Below, one piece after another: positions 46,423-57,968 of a stretch of 64,000 bases of DNA. The translations under genes were made by a program, and so were the position numbers. The number at the start of each line of letters is the position of its first letter. Positions within the stretch are counted from its first letter, which is position 1. The notes beneath the pieces are model-generated. The model did not search any database, was not told the DNA's origin, and worked only from the letters and a program-made list of their open reading frames with translations. The DNA lies in NCBI GenBank assembly GCA_020747065.1, contig JAGMVK010000003.1, positions 434,001-498,000 of the forward strand, written 5' to 3'. This stretch comes from Cadophora sp. MPI-SDFR-AT-0126 (taxonomy: Eukaryota > Ascomycota > Leotiomycetes > Helotiales > Ploettnerulaceae).

Positions 46423-47957
46423 ATGCCATTGCAGAGACAGACGCATCTTGGACGAAGTCCTGGCGGGCAGCTCTGTCTGCAAAAACCTCAGCAAATATTT
46501 TCAAGTCCTGGCGGGCAGCTCTGTCTGCAGAAGCCTCAGCAAATATTTTCAGCTGAATCTGTCGGGCCAAGCCACATTTCTGTCTTGCCAGACGAAATCC
46601 TCATCAAAATACTAAGTTACGTTCCTCCCACAACAAGATTGAGCGGTTATAAGCATGTCACCGACCAAGGAAGCTTTCCCTTGACGCTCGTCTGCAAGAA
46701 ATGGGGACGTCTTTATGAGCCGACCTTATTCCGTACCATCACTGCCCATCATTCCGGGTCGAGCAGACTCTCACGCCTGAGAGCAGTACTCGGTCTCCTG
46801 AACAGCCGTCCACATCTGCGAGGCTACCCACGGAAACTCTGCATTTGGCTGCATCGGGCCTTCGCTGGCGCTGCAATCTGTCAAATTCTTAGCGCTATCA
46901 TCAAATGCTGCACTGGGCTACGCGGCGTATCGTTCTACGGGACGTATACCCCAGAAACATCTGAACTTCTGTCTTTAATTTCGACACTCCCTCGATTGGA
47001 GCACTTGGAACTGGGCGATTCAACACTACAGCTATTTTTTGGGGACTTTACATTACCCTCTTTGCAAAGCCTCGTCCTCACTCGGTACGGGTGTAGAAAC
47101 CAGGAAGACTCTACTACGCTGTACAAAGGAGAAGCGGTTGCAGTGCCGCAAGTCTACCTTGACAACCTTCTATCACCAAGTAGGTATCATACTGGGAATG
47201 TGACGAGTATGTCTTTGCGAGAGCCAAGCTGCCTCCCGAACGTCACAGAACACATCTCCGATGGCCATCAGCTCTGACCGATTTGTCAATCTCGCTGTCG
47301 CATTCTCCTGCATGGAAATACTATACGGTCGAAGCGATTCAGAGAATTCTCGAAATACACCGCTCTTCATTAAAGAGCATCAGCATAGGGATTCTCTGGA
47401 GAAGTTGTCTGGATCGTATCGGTTCACTCGACTTCTCATCGTTCCCACGTCTGGAGACTTTGAGAATGTCAGCATACAATCTGATCCGCTCTGAAACTGC
47501 CGCCGAGGCCGTGAGAAAGACATCAGCTCCCAACCTCCGCTGCGTAACTCTCTCTTTCTGCACCGAGGACCAAGACCCTGCTAGCCGGAACGATTTCGGT
47601 AAGGAGCAGGTTGTGTGGATGCTTGAGTTCGCGAGAGTGAGGAAAGACATGTATCCGGAAAGCAGGTTGGAGAAATTGAAGGTTGAGTTTGATACGGGTG
47701 AGGATCCTCATCAAAATCGTAGAATGCTACGAGTACCGCCTGGACATGTTCTTTTTTGTGAAGTTGCGGAGCTCCTCAGTTGGCCATGGGAGTATTTGGA
47801 GGAGGCGAAGCAGTGTGCTGCGAGGTTTGGGTTGAGGGTTGAATATGAGGCGAGGTATACGAGGGAGGAATGGGATAGGGCTGTTCTGGGGGAGAAGGTT
47901 GAGATGTGTGATGTTCTGGAATATTTACAGCCTGGTCTTGATATGTTGTTTTTGTGA
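46423..47957 (+). CDS. F-box protein with duplicated N-terminal 16-residue unit
   Basis: Two exons (46423-47179 and 47272-47957) are joined across a 92-nt intron (GTAGGT...ATCAG) and encode 480 residues. An F-box (about residues 49-105) reads ISVLPDEILIKILSYV then LTLVCKKWGRLYEPTLFRTI, the Skp1-binding motif of SCF ubiquitin ligases. Downstream, leucine-rich stretches (STLPRLEHLELGDSTLQ, LPSLQSLVLTRYG, SSFPRLETLRMSAYN) suggest a degenerate LRR substrate-binding region. The N-terminus contains the unit SPGGQLCLQKPQQIFS twice, produced by a 48-bp tandem duplication. It would recruit an unknown protein for ubiquitination. The upstream start could instead be later, since the duplicated leader is not part of the F-box fold. 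Confidence 0.8.
46456..46551 (+). repeat. 48-bp coding tandem duplication
   Basis: Copies 46456-46503 and 46504-46551 differ at only two positions and keep the reading frame (16 residues each). Such high identity implies a recent duplication. Confidence 0.92.
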
Positions 47958-48213
47958 CAGTATCATCTTGTACACAAGACGGTATGTGCATTTAGGGGAC
48001 TGCACAGCCAAGCAAAGAACTCTGACAACTTTCCCCTGACGTAGGCGTTGGGGGTTGAGCAGTTGGTGGATAGACAATCTCAAGAGGTGATGCACAAATG
48101 AGTCTAGTGAGCATACAGTAACATTTGTTACGATACCTTTAACTATATTCTATGCCAAGCTACCTATCTACACGTCTCGACATGATTGCCTATCACGATG
48201 ACAGTAGCGCTCC

Positions 48214-50005
48214 CTACCAACAAGCATCCCAAAATCTCTCAATCCTCGTCATCTGTGCTCTCTCCTTCTCCGGCTCCTCATCCCAATGCCTACACTCCTC
48301 ATCCACCTCCGCCTTCCCACTCAACAGATCCGCCTCAGCCGGCACCACAAAACTCGTCCTCTTCAACACCTTCCAAAGCACAAACATGAAACTCGCAAAC
48401 GCCACCCCGAAATAACTCGTGATGAAGCCCTGGGTATCGAAAGGCTTGAGCGTGTTCCAGCCCGAGAACAAAACCACGACGCAGCCGGCTCCGATGGCGA
48501 AATATGCTGTGTAGGGTTGGAAGGGCGCTTTCCATGGGAGAGTGTCGCGGGAGACACCTTGGGCTTTGAGGGCGCGGTACCAGCCGATGAAGGTTACGAG
48601 GTAGCCGGTGTAGGAGAGGACGAAGCCGATGGTGGCGAGGTTGACGAACCAGCCGAAGACGGTCACGGATGAGGAAGATGCGACCATGAATGCGAGACAG
48701 CCGATGAGAGATGGGACCGCAACGGTATACAATGGAACGCCCGCCTTTGAGCATGTCTTGAAGATCTGAGGGGCTTGGCCGTCGAGTGCGAGGGAGTAGA
48801 GTGTGCGAGAAGCGGCGTATAGATATGCGTTTCCGCAGGACCAGGCGGACAGAAGAATCAGAAAGTTGATGAGTGAAGGGAGACCCTCGATACCCAGATT
48901 CTGAATACCGATGACCCACGGCGAGGCAGCAGCACCACTCGATCCATCCGCAAGCGCATCAAGTAATCTCTGGTCTCTACTCGAGCAAAGAATACCAACA
49001 GCAAAGACACCCATGACATAGAATCCCGCGATACGGTAGAACGCACGCTTAGCTACTCGAGGGATCTGGCGACGTGGGTTGGCAATCTCACCAGCTGCTA
49101 GAGCGAGAAGATCTGGTCCAGCGACGGAGAAGGCTGCGTAGAGGACAACTTTCCACCAACCGAGGAATTCGCCTAAAGAACCGGTCGTCCAGTACGCGTG
49201 GATGAAATCGCCGTTTTTCCAGTGGCGGAACCCATAGGCATCGTGCTTAGGATTGCCGCCTACCATCGTAATGAAAGTTAAGAGGATGAGGCCGATGATC
49301 AAGAGGATCTTAGTGGACTGTTGAGGTGTGAGTTGAGTTACTTCGATTAGTATGGGAGCGGAGGGAGACTGAAAATAGAAATGATGTAAGGACATACAGC
49401 CATGATGAACTCTGATTCGCCGTACCACTGGACAGCGAAAACATTGGCCGCAATCATCACCACCAGTGCCAGGGCGACCCAAGCAGCCGGATTAGTCTTG
49501 TCATCCCAGAAGGAAATGACAGTTGCAACAGCCGACAGCTCTGCACAGAGCAACATAGCAGCTGTGTAGAAATAAGTCCATCCAAGAGCAAATCCGAACG
49601 CTTCATCGACGTAGCGTTTCGCGAATTCGAAGATGGATCCGCGGATGGGGAGGTAGGCCGCCATTTCACCAACACAGAGATTGCAGGGCCAGATAAAGGC
49701 GATACAGTAGGCGATGTAGCCAAGGACCAGGGAGAGCGGTCCTGATGAGCGAAGGGAGCCACCAATTCCGACGAACAGTCCAGTACCAATACTACCTCCG
49801 AGAGCCATCAGTTGGACGTGGCGACCTGCGACCTGTTAGACGAAGTCCTTGAGATAAATCCATCACGAGAAAAATGGAGCTCACCTGATAGACCACGTTT
49901 GGTCTGTCCAAAGACAGGATCGACCTGGACTTCATTGTAAACAGGACTGTTGTCATCTGACACGGAGCGCGTGGAAGGCGCTTTGGTAGTCTTTTCGGGG
50001 TCCAT
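48214..50005 (-). CDS. Amino-acid permease, YAT family
   Basis: Three exons (50005-49885, 49825-49398, 49317-48214) with introns of 59 and 80 nt encode 550 residues. The second exon begins at the CAG acceptor that yields GRHVQLMALGGSIGTGLFVG, the signature of the first helix of fungal amino-acid/polyamine/organocation permeases. Also visible are FAKRYVDEAFGFALGWTYFY, GWWKVVLYAAFSVAGPDLLA and SWSCGN-like LLSAWSCGNAYLYAASRTLY. About twelve hydrophobic helices follow from the hydropathy, with cytosolic N and C termini. It imports amino acids with protons across the plasma membrane; substrate range cannot be read from sequence. The N-terminal tail is Ser/Lys-rich and may be regulated by phosphorylation or ubiquitination. 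Confidence 0.9.
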
Positions 50006-50078
50006 GGTGAGATGAGAGATGATAGATGACTGACGGAAGCAAACTTGGAGAACGAGTACTTTGTGCGGGGGACATTTG

Positions 50079-50088
50079 TATACTTATA
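50079..50088 (-). promoter_or_regulatory. TATA-like element of the permease gene
   Basis: The minus strand reads TATAAGTATA about 75 bases upstream of the permease ATG, a usual position in fungi. Sequence evidence only. Confidence 0.4.
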
Positions 50089-51155
50089 CAACCCATACAT
50101 ATGGATTTAGTAATTACTCCTTGTTCTCCCCCGCGGGCAACGGGCAATGAACGATAAGAGAGGGGTAGTAAGAGGGCACCAAGCTACCATAACAGAGACC
50201 TACCTGGAAGCAATCCATGCATGCTGCACATCGGATTGTTCATTCCATGTCATAAAGAACACCCAATCTTCCATGGGATTGCCCCATCGGGTAGATACGG
50301 TTCCTGACAGCATCATGCCCAAACTCAATCAACTATCAGTCCACATCGCAGCTGTCATATCTCTCTTATCCCTCTTATCCAGCGCACACTTTCGTCCTTG
50401 ACTCGTCAGACCCGTCACGATAGACACGGCAATCACCCAAAAAGAGATTTCACTCCCGATAAATACATCTTGGCCCTCCTTGGCGCTTAGTTTTGCTTGT
50501 CATAGATAAGATTTCTGGCGTCCGAATAGCGGCCGTGAACCAATGAGCGTTGTTAGGGTCGGCAATTCCGAGAAGAGTGGGATGGCTTCCTTGCCGATGG
50601 CTTCGGGGAATTGGGTTAGTGGCGACAGTAGGGCTGTGCGCTGCCGATAATTGTCTTCGGAGCGAAGATGAGTGCGTTAGTTGGCAATCACGTTCTCCGA
50701 TGTGGTGCGAGTCTGGGTGCGAGTGGTGAGGAGAGCTTGAATATATGTCTTGGAAGTGAAGGGGAAGGGAAGAGAAAATTCTTGAAGCGGTTTTCAACCC
50801 CTGACACTAAGCTGGTTTGGGTGCTGAAGCGAACAAATGGTCACATGATTCTCCTGGGACACCGCAACAACAGGAAGCGTTTCTGTCGCAAGTGCGATCG
50901 GGTGAACCGGGCTTGAGACAGACCATTTCAGAGAGACGAAGACTTTGCTAAATTTCATTGTCTTTCTGCTTCCGTTGCCATCGCAGCTATATCAAGAAGC
51001 ACAAAGAAAAAGGTCTGGGAAGTACATGTCCCAAAAGTCTTTAAGTAGGATTCGAAACATCTAGGTCAAATTGCTCTAAAGGGCAGGCAAGAGACTGAAG
51101 AAATTCCTACATAAATTTGCTATCATACTACTCTTTGACATAGCTCAAGCCTTTT
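50089..51155. other. Intergenic between permease and serine hydrolase genes
   Basis: Both flanking genes are minus strand. This contains distal permease promoter and the hydrolase 3' flank. Reading frames are short and without resemblance to known families. Confidence 0.45.
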
Positions 51156-53165
51156 TCAGACTTTCTCGAACGTCGACCTCAAGAAGGGATTCTCAATATC
51201 AACAACTTTCCCATCCTCATCCAACTTGACAATGAATTCGTCAAGCCCGGCACTTCCGTATACAAAGGCATCTGCTATACTCCAGGCAGACAGCAAGTCT
51301 GAGAAGGGACTTGTGTCTATTGTTTCGGAGAGAATGTTGAAAACAGCTCTGAAAGCAACCAGTTCTCCTCCATCAGCAGTCGGGGTTCTCAATCCTGTCG
51401 GATACAGATTGATCGTGATGGATGCAGGGTCGATCAGTGGGATCCCGTCTTTGTAAAGTTGCAGTGCTGCAACTGCCGTTTCGATCTCTCCTACCGCCAG
51501 AGATCTGAGGATTGGCAAGAGTGGAGGTAGAGCAGAACCATTATGTATCCAATTCGTGAGTGCAAGAGCCGATTCTCCTTCTGCACTCCTCAAAGTAAAG
51601 CTCGAATTGAGCCCAGTATCTGCGACTCTATACTCCCCCGCCAAGCTATTCACAGCTTGCGACCGTGCGGCTTCCTCCAAAGCAGGCAAGAAAACATCAA
51701 CTACCCACCCCGCCAAAACATCCGAATTTATCCCCGGACCAGCTTGCAGTATGGTGAAACCTACGTCGTAGTCAGGCACGAGGATCATGTACCCGCCGTA
51801 GACCCCGAGTTTGCCATCTTTGGTGTAGAGGTCGACGACACGGTTGGAGCTGGGGAGGACGGCGCGATGAATCTCCCAGGGTGCGCCGATCGAGGTGAGG
51901 AGAGAAGCGGTGTGTGTTACGGGTTTCATCCAACGGCGAGTAAGGGAAGGTGAGAGAAGACAGGAGGAAAGGATGGAGCGGCCTAGGGTTGAGAGGTCGG
52001 CGGTGCTGCTCCAGACTCCGCCGGTTCTGAGTTGTGATGTGAGTATTAAGAAATTTCGATCGAAGGGCATGGAAACTTGAGACTGGAATGAACTTACGGC
52101 CAAATACCGCCCAGATCGAAATCCCAAAATGTTGTCGTTACATTGCCGGGAATGACACCAAGCGAATCATCTGGTTTATCATAGCTCGTTCTCGAGAGAT
52201 TCAAAGGCTTGATCAGTGCGTCATCGAAGAGGGCCTTGAAATCCTTTCCTGCAATACGTGAGAGTGCAATGGCGAAGATCTCGAATGCTGAGTTTGAGTA
52301 AATGGGTGTTTGGAAGGTGGGGAAGACGGGGTGCCGGGAGGCGAAACCTTTCAGGAATTCTGGGACCATGTCAGATCTGAAATAAGATGTCTAGAGCAAG
52401 AATTGGGGGAGATAAACAATGTCGGAATACCATTTTCAGGGCACGGAGGTCTGGTGAAAGATGCTCCGCAAGTTGGTTTCTCGGATTGTGACAAAGGTGG
52501 GAGACCGAGTTCTGAGAGGGGAAAGTCGGCGAGTGATATGTCCGGCCAGCCATCTACAATCAATTGTCAGTTCAGTCATATATCTCTCAACTTGTGAACC
52601 TTAAAATCTTACATTCTGACCCAATACCAGCCATATGACTAGCCAAAGCCCCTATGGTGACCTCTTGCCACTTCGTCATCTTCACAGGGTCCTCATCCAC
52701 TCCATCACCCTTGCCCAATAATTCCGGAATCCACTTTGTGACCAGGTCATTGAACTTTCGATCTCCATCCGTCATCAGAAACGTATAGACAGTAAGCAAC
52801 TTTGAGATACTGCCAATGCGATATATCGTATCTCGATCAACTGATTTCACGCCCTGTGAAACGTTCGCCAGGACAGGTGGCGAGTAATGGTATTCGAAGA
52901 CAGGTTCGTCTGAGCTTGCGGAGTAGAAATCGAATGAGAAAGCAGTGGAACTGTTGTCGAAATCGCCATGGGTTGAGTTTCCACTTGCAAGTGAAGAAGT
53001 GATGAGGGTGTTCAAAGCTTTGTTTGCGGCTTGAATTGTGGGGTCGGTTGAGAGGTTCTGGGGGATTGGAAAGGCTGGTCCGAGGAAGCCTGAAGTGCTG
53101 AGAGCATGGGACAAGCTTGAGTGGAGAATTATTGTCACGTATGACATTAATTTGAGGCCAAACAT
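51156..53165 (-). CDS. Secreted beta-lactamase-fold serine hydrolase
   Basis: Exons are 53165-52613, 52553-52431, about 52376-52098 and 52026-51156. A signal peptide (MSYVTIILHSSLSHALS region) predicts secretion, and N-x-S/T sequons are abundant. The class C beta-lactamase/DD-peptidase/esterase motifs are visible: SISK (Ser119-x-x-Lys122) with the nucleophile, and YSN in TPIYSNSAFEIFAIAL. A C-terminal domain of about 200 residues follows, as in the fungal branch of this family. These enzymes hydrolyse esters, lactones or peptides; the substrate is unknown. One oddity: the intron with the best signals (GTATTC...TTTCAG, 52430-52377) changes the frame by one base, although protein similarity runs across it. 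Either another splice pair is used or the gene carries a frameshift there. Both other introns (59 and 71 nt) are clean. Confidence 0.8.
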
Positions 53166-53252
53166 CGTGATTCGCGAGTGTCTAGAGGATATTGAGAGAA
53201 ATCATTGGAGAATTGAAGTAAGGAGAAGATGGGTATGGCGATCCTAGCGGTC

Positions 53253-53260
53253 TATATATA
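53253..53260 (-). promoter_or_regulatory. TATA box of the serine hydrolase gene
   Basis: TATATATA lies about 90 bases upstream of the hydrolase ATG on the minus strand, in the divergent region shared with the DUF1996 gene. Confidence 0.5.
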
Positions 53261-54211
53261 CACGAGAAAGGGTTATACAGCATGCTCGTACAATTACCTT
53301 CGATTTCCTGCTCGTAACTCTTCGATTCTGTCTTTCTTGTGATTGGCGGGTTCGCTGTGAAGCTCTCGCCCGTTTGGCGATTGGCCACATCGTTCCGGTC
53401 ACATGAGCTGACAGGAACATTACGAAGATTACCAGACTTCAACGACGGATTGTGCAACGAATACGATATCGTTTTCTTCATTACTCCAATCACGCCTTTT
53501 TGAATGACTGCAGCTAGTGGGATGAAGGTGTTGTCATGGTAGCTCTGTCCTGCGTGTGATCTTCTGTAGCGAAACTCGGTGTTGACATGTTCCGCGAGCT
53601 CGCTTAATATCTCATGGGGCAGCTTTCAGCCTTTTGTCAAATGTCGGCTGCATGGCGCCGATGTCAGACGCCACGCACCCAAGCTCGGTCTTGCGTTTAG
53701 ATTCCTAAGGTCTGAATCTTGAACACTTGTGCAACATGTCTGATAGGAAACGACGAGGCCACAACACTTCGCTGACGAGAATGGCATGGCAGACACAAGC
53801 TTCTGTCCTCTGAAAGGCGAAACTGATCGCGGTCTTTCGTTGCATAAAATAACAACACAATCTGTATGCGGAGACTGATATAGATACAATATATGTATTT
53901 TTGGGGAAGCTCTCAGCGGTCTGGATAGTCTGCTTCGCAGGATGTGGGATATGGAGAACGGCGGCTAGATTCAACATCGTCGCTTGCATTCTTCCAAACA
54001 AAATAAATTGACACAATATAGATCGTCCAAACAAAACACAGTACCGTACATTACCGGAATGTGGGGCCACTTCTCGCCTCACTAGTCTCCGCGGATCTGA
54101 CTGTCATTCATCGGCTGTGCAATTTGAGATATCAACAAACTCCTTCTCTCGCCCGGTAATACGTGCAGATCCGGCAGTTATGGAAAGATGGGATGAAAAT
54201 CCATCTCAAGC
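53261..54211. other. Divergent promoter region
   Basis: About 950 bases between two TATA-like elements that face outwards, serving two genes for secreted proteins. Shared regulation is possible. No gene or repeat recognised inside. Confidence 0.5.
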
Positions 54212-54218
54212 ATAAATA
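54212..54218 (+). promoter_or_regulatory. TATA-like element of the DUF1996 gene
   Basis: ATAAATA lies about 100 bases upstream of the ATG and is followed by a pyrimidine-rich leader. Confidence 0.4.
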
Positions 54219-54314
54219 TGCTCTCTACCCAGGAGCACATTTGCGTTTCTTATCTGCTTGACTTTTTGTTTTCTAACATCGTCTTACCGTCTACCACAGA
54301 AGTCATCCGTCACG

Positions 54315-55787
54315 ATGTTGCTCTCCAGGTTCCTCCCGCTGCTGTCCCTCCTCGCCTTCTCCTCCGGTAACCCGCAATTCCAAACCGGCAGCTCAACCAT
54401 GCTTCGATTCGGCTGCTCCCAGATAATCATCGACCGCGTCGATCCTCTCGTCAACCCCGCACAGATCCCATCACCGCACATGCACCAGATCGTCGGAGGC
54501 AACGCATTCAATGCGTCGATTCCAAGTGCCGATGTGGGCAACCTTGCGAGTTGCACGACGTGTAGTTTTGCGGATGATTTTTCGAATTATTGGACGGCGA
54601 ATTTGTATTTCAAGGCGAGGAATGGGAGTTATAAGAGAGTGCCGCAGATACCGAATAGGTGAGTTTAATTTGGAGTGGAGAGATGAGAGCGGAGATGCGC
54701 AGAATAGTTGCTGATGAGCAATATAGGGAGTTATTCAATGATAAGTTCACGACGCAGACGAGTGGTGGCTTCGTGGTGTATTACGTCTCGGATGGGAAGA
54801 ATAAAGTGACAGCATTCAAGCCTGTAAGTCGATATTCTTATAAAGAAGATCTCTATTAATGTGTGGTGTAGGGATTCCGTATGCTTGTCGGAGATGCCAC
54901 ACAAAGAACAAAGATTGGAAGCGGAAGGAAGTCTCAGTCATGTTTCCGCTGCTACACGGGCCCGAATTTCGGTGGTGATAATGCGGCGCCATGCCAGGAT
55001 GCGAAGTAAGACCTTGGCTACAAATACACATTGTATCTACTGACGATAACTTCAGACTAGATACCGAGACGCTTCCAACGGGAGCTTGTAAAGGTGGTAT
55101 TCGTTCGAACATTCTGTATCCGACGTAAGTCATGCTTGATTATTGAGATGCTGAGATTTGATGAAGAGTGAGCTGCTGATACGGTCACCAGCTGTTGGGA
55201 TGGCGTCAACCTCGACAGTCCAGACCATAAATCGCACGTTGCGTATCCGAAGAACGGACCTCAGCAATTCACGGGTACAAGCACAGGCGGTGCATGTCCA
55301 TCAACCCATCCCGTCAAAATCCCACAGATCATGCTCGAGGTACAAATCAACCGCCTCTTGTTTGACTCATTCTCACGACTCGTACGCTGACTCCGTGATT
55401 AGATCGTCTGGGACACGACAGCATTCAACAACAAAGCCGACTGGCCCGCTGACGGCTCCCAACCATTCGTCCTCAGCACAGGCGACAACACAGGGTACAG
55501 CCAGCACGGCGACTACGTGTTTGGCTGGAAAGGTGACTCGTTGCAGCGGGCTATGGATGGTGGACCTTGTACGGGAGCTTCTTGTGCGGGGTTGAAGGAG
55601 ATGGCGATGGGTGCGGAGAAGGCGTGTAAGGTGCCGAGATTGTATCCTGAGAATGCTGATGGTTGTAAGTTTGAACTTCATCCTTCGCCCTGTTCTTATT
55701 GGCAATTGGTGATGCGAGAAGCAAGTTGATACAATATGAGACTGATTGCGTGTAGGGATCGATAAATTGCCTGGGATGGATTACTAG
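54315..55787 (+). CDS. Secreted DUF1996-family protein
   Basis: Seven exons (54315-54658, 54727-54823, 54872-55005, 55056-55124, 55192-55339, 55403-55664, 55756-55787) with introns of 48-91 nt join in frame to 361 residues. A signal peptide (LLSRFLPLLSLLAFSSG) is followed by the DUF1996 hallmarks: DRVDPLVNPAQIPSPHMHQI, TSCSFADDFSNYWTANLYF-like, GGFVVYYV, GFRMLVGDA, PTCWDGVNLDSPDHKSHVAY, then the late stretch IVWDTTAF and STGDNTGYSQHGDYVFGW. Conserved His, Trp, Asp and Cys residues in these blocks suggest an extracellular enzyme or polysaccharide-binding protein, but no activity is established to my knowledge. The protein lacks the WSC domains that many relatives carry at the C-terminus. Confidence 0.88.
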
Positions 55788-56260
55788 ATTGTGGGTTTAG
55801 GTGACCGAGTGGAGAAGAATGAGACATTTGGAGTCTGAGGCTTGGTGGTAGCTGTAGTGGTGTGTGACGACCTTCATTAATGTTTTTAGGGCAGTAATCA
55901 TGACAGAGAATAGAAGATCTTAAAATTATCAAAGACCACTGACGGGCTTGATCGTACTTCAATTCGAAGGATCGTTCGTGTATGGTTCTGCTGCACCGAT
56001 ACTTTCTGGCACTTGAAAGCATTCCCTCACATACTACCATGATCATCTTGTGGGCAAGCAAAGCGTGCTATAATTTCTGCATCAGATGCTGTAAATAATC
56101 AAATCCTTACATTCGTCCATGATGCCTTGCAAGCCTTCTTGTGGTTCCCTGCAGGATGTTCGGATCGAATGCACGAGCTCATGTATCTAGCCAATCAATC
56201 AACAAGTGTAGAACCACCTCGGCAACACCTTCTTCGGGCCCCTTTTTGGCGTACTTCTAT
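55788..56260. other. Convergent 3' flanks
   Basis: Short gap between the DUF1996 gene (+) and the CorA-like gene (-). No coding frame or repeat recognised. Confidence 0.5.
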
Positions 56261-57968
56261 TCATCGTAAAGGCAACTCAACATCTGCCTGTACAGCCTTC
56301 TTCCCGCTAAGCTTGAAGATCCATCGATGCCAAGGTAAAATCATCGCCAATCCCCATGACAGAAACACCGACAACGTGAGTGGTGCAGTGATCGCCCAGT
56401 AGTACTTGAATGCTGGCTTGACGAATGGTTTACCATTGCTATCCCAGTCAAAGACTGGCATTGCGAAGACAGCCTTGGCGAAGTTAGCGACAAGGAAGGG
56501 AGCATTAGCAGAATTTGAGAGAAAGGGGCAAGGTACAATGATGACGCTTGAAGTCGAAGGAAGAGGGAGTACTACTTACGGCAACAAAAGCACCTGGTAG
56601 GAAGAACATTCCTAGAACAGCGATGGTTTTCATGGCGGAGCTATCTGCTTTTGCGGCTTTCGCGATAGCAGCCGAACTTTCAACCAGGGCAATATTGATC
56701 TTGGCGTCTTTCTGGGTCATGAATTGATAGACCTGGTTAGTATGTTAGCAATTTCTTTGTTCCACGCGGTCAAATTTCTTACCACTTGTATCAGCGTAGC
56801 TACCCGTACACCGATGTATTCAGACGTGTTCAATAGATCTCGACAGGACTCGATATCGTACTCAATGCTATCTTCAAATATGGCCGAGATAACCTTCTTG
56901 TTAGGTGTGTTCAAAGGGAGTATGATGTCCTGGTTGAGGGTTTTGACCTTCGTCAGTTGGTTGATGATGGATTTAATCATCCGAGCTTCGTTCGCCATTT
57001 TTTGGCTTGTGTGATTTAGCGACCTTGTGGCAGCCAAGAAATCAATTTTTAGTATCTCTGTGTATAGAATACTCGAGTTTAAATGCTGGCCTGTTATACC
57101 AGCTAGCTCAGAGGCATGCATCGATAATTTTTCGACCTTGATGCGGCTTCTTTCGATGAGATGTCGTGATATTATTGAGCATATCCAAAGCGGATGCAGA
57201 TCGCATTTCCTTGCGGACGATAAACACGACGTAATGCGCGAGTCGAGATCGATTCGATCATCTGCCAGAACCAAAGCATGCGTCATGGCGTTCATGTCAT
57301 CGTAGAAGATCGCATATTGACAAGTCTTGTCAAACCGAAGGCGGTGGTAGAAAACCAGTCCTAAATTATGTGTCTAGGGTCAGCCACAGCTAGGCTTCGA
57401 TAGTCCGACAGGGCCATGTGAGCCAAGGTAATATGTTACCGTGCATGATGATACTATTGTTGCAGATTTTGGAGTAGCGATAGGCAGATGCTTTAGTCCT
57501 TGAACTCCATGAATAGAAGCTTTCTGGAAGTCCCCAGTGGATCTGGACCAGTATTGCCACGTCTGCTGTGAAGCAGAAGTCTGCGTGATAATCATCTCGA
57601 CATCTCCCCTCAACCCAGGTCCGGTACAAGATGCTGTTTAAATGATATGAGCCAAGATTTTGTTTCGCTGCCCGCATTCGCACATATGGGAAAGATTACT
57701 GATATAGGACTCACAGGACACGGATACCGCATGTAGGAGCTTCATGCTCTCGAGCAGTGCTATAATTCTGTGAATATAGTTTAGCCCGAAAGACTAGCTT
57801 TAACAATTTCCCGGAACACTAGCCTTTGACAGCCAACCTGGCAGTGTGTCATCGTTCAAAAAGCCATGGTGATGTATCGGATCAGGCTGATTTGGGTACT
57901 GTAGGACCTCGATGTACTTGCAGTTGGTGGAAGAAGCGTACTCGCCGTGCCCGTCATTGAGTGCCATT
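56261..57968 (-). CDS. CorA-like two-helix membrane protein
   Basis: Six exons (57968-57832, 57767-57715, 57667-57440, 57360-56783, 56732-56580, 56473-56261) with introns of 47-106 nt join in frame to 453 residues. No signal peptide. The central part (YRTWVEGRCRDDYHADFCFT, HGLVFYHRLRFDKTCQYAIF, DDMNAMTHALVL) belongs to a fungus-specific family whose C-terminal helices resemble CorA magnesium channels. A long amphipathic helical region is followed by MKTIAVLGMFFLPGAFVAAV and YYWAITAPLTLSVFLSWGLA, two membrane helices joined by a short MPVFDW loop. In CorA the loop after helix 1 reads GMN; that motif is absent, so magnesium transport is doubtful. Start chosen because it is the first ATG giving a continuous spliced frame; exon 1 is less certain than the rest. 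Confidence 0.75.
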
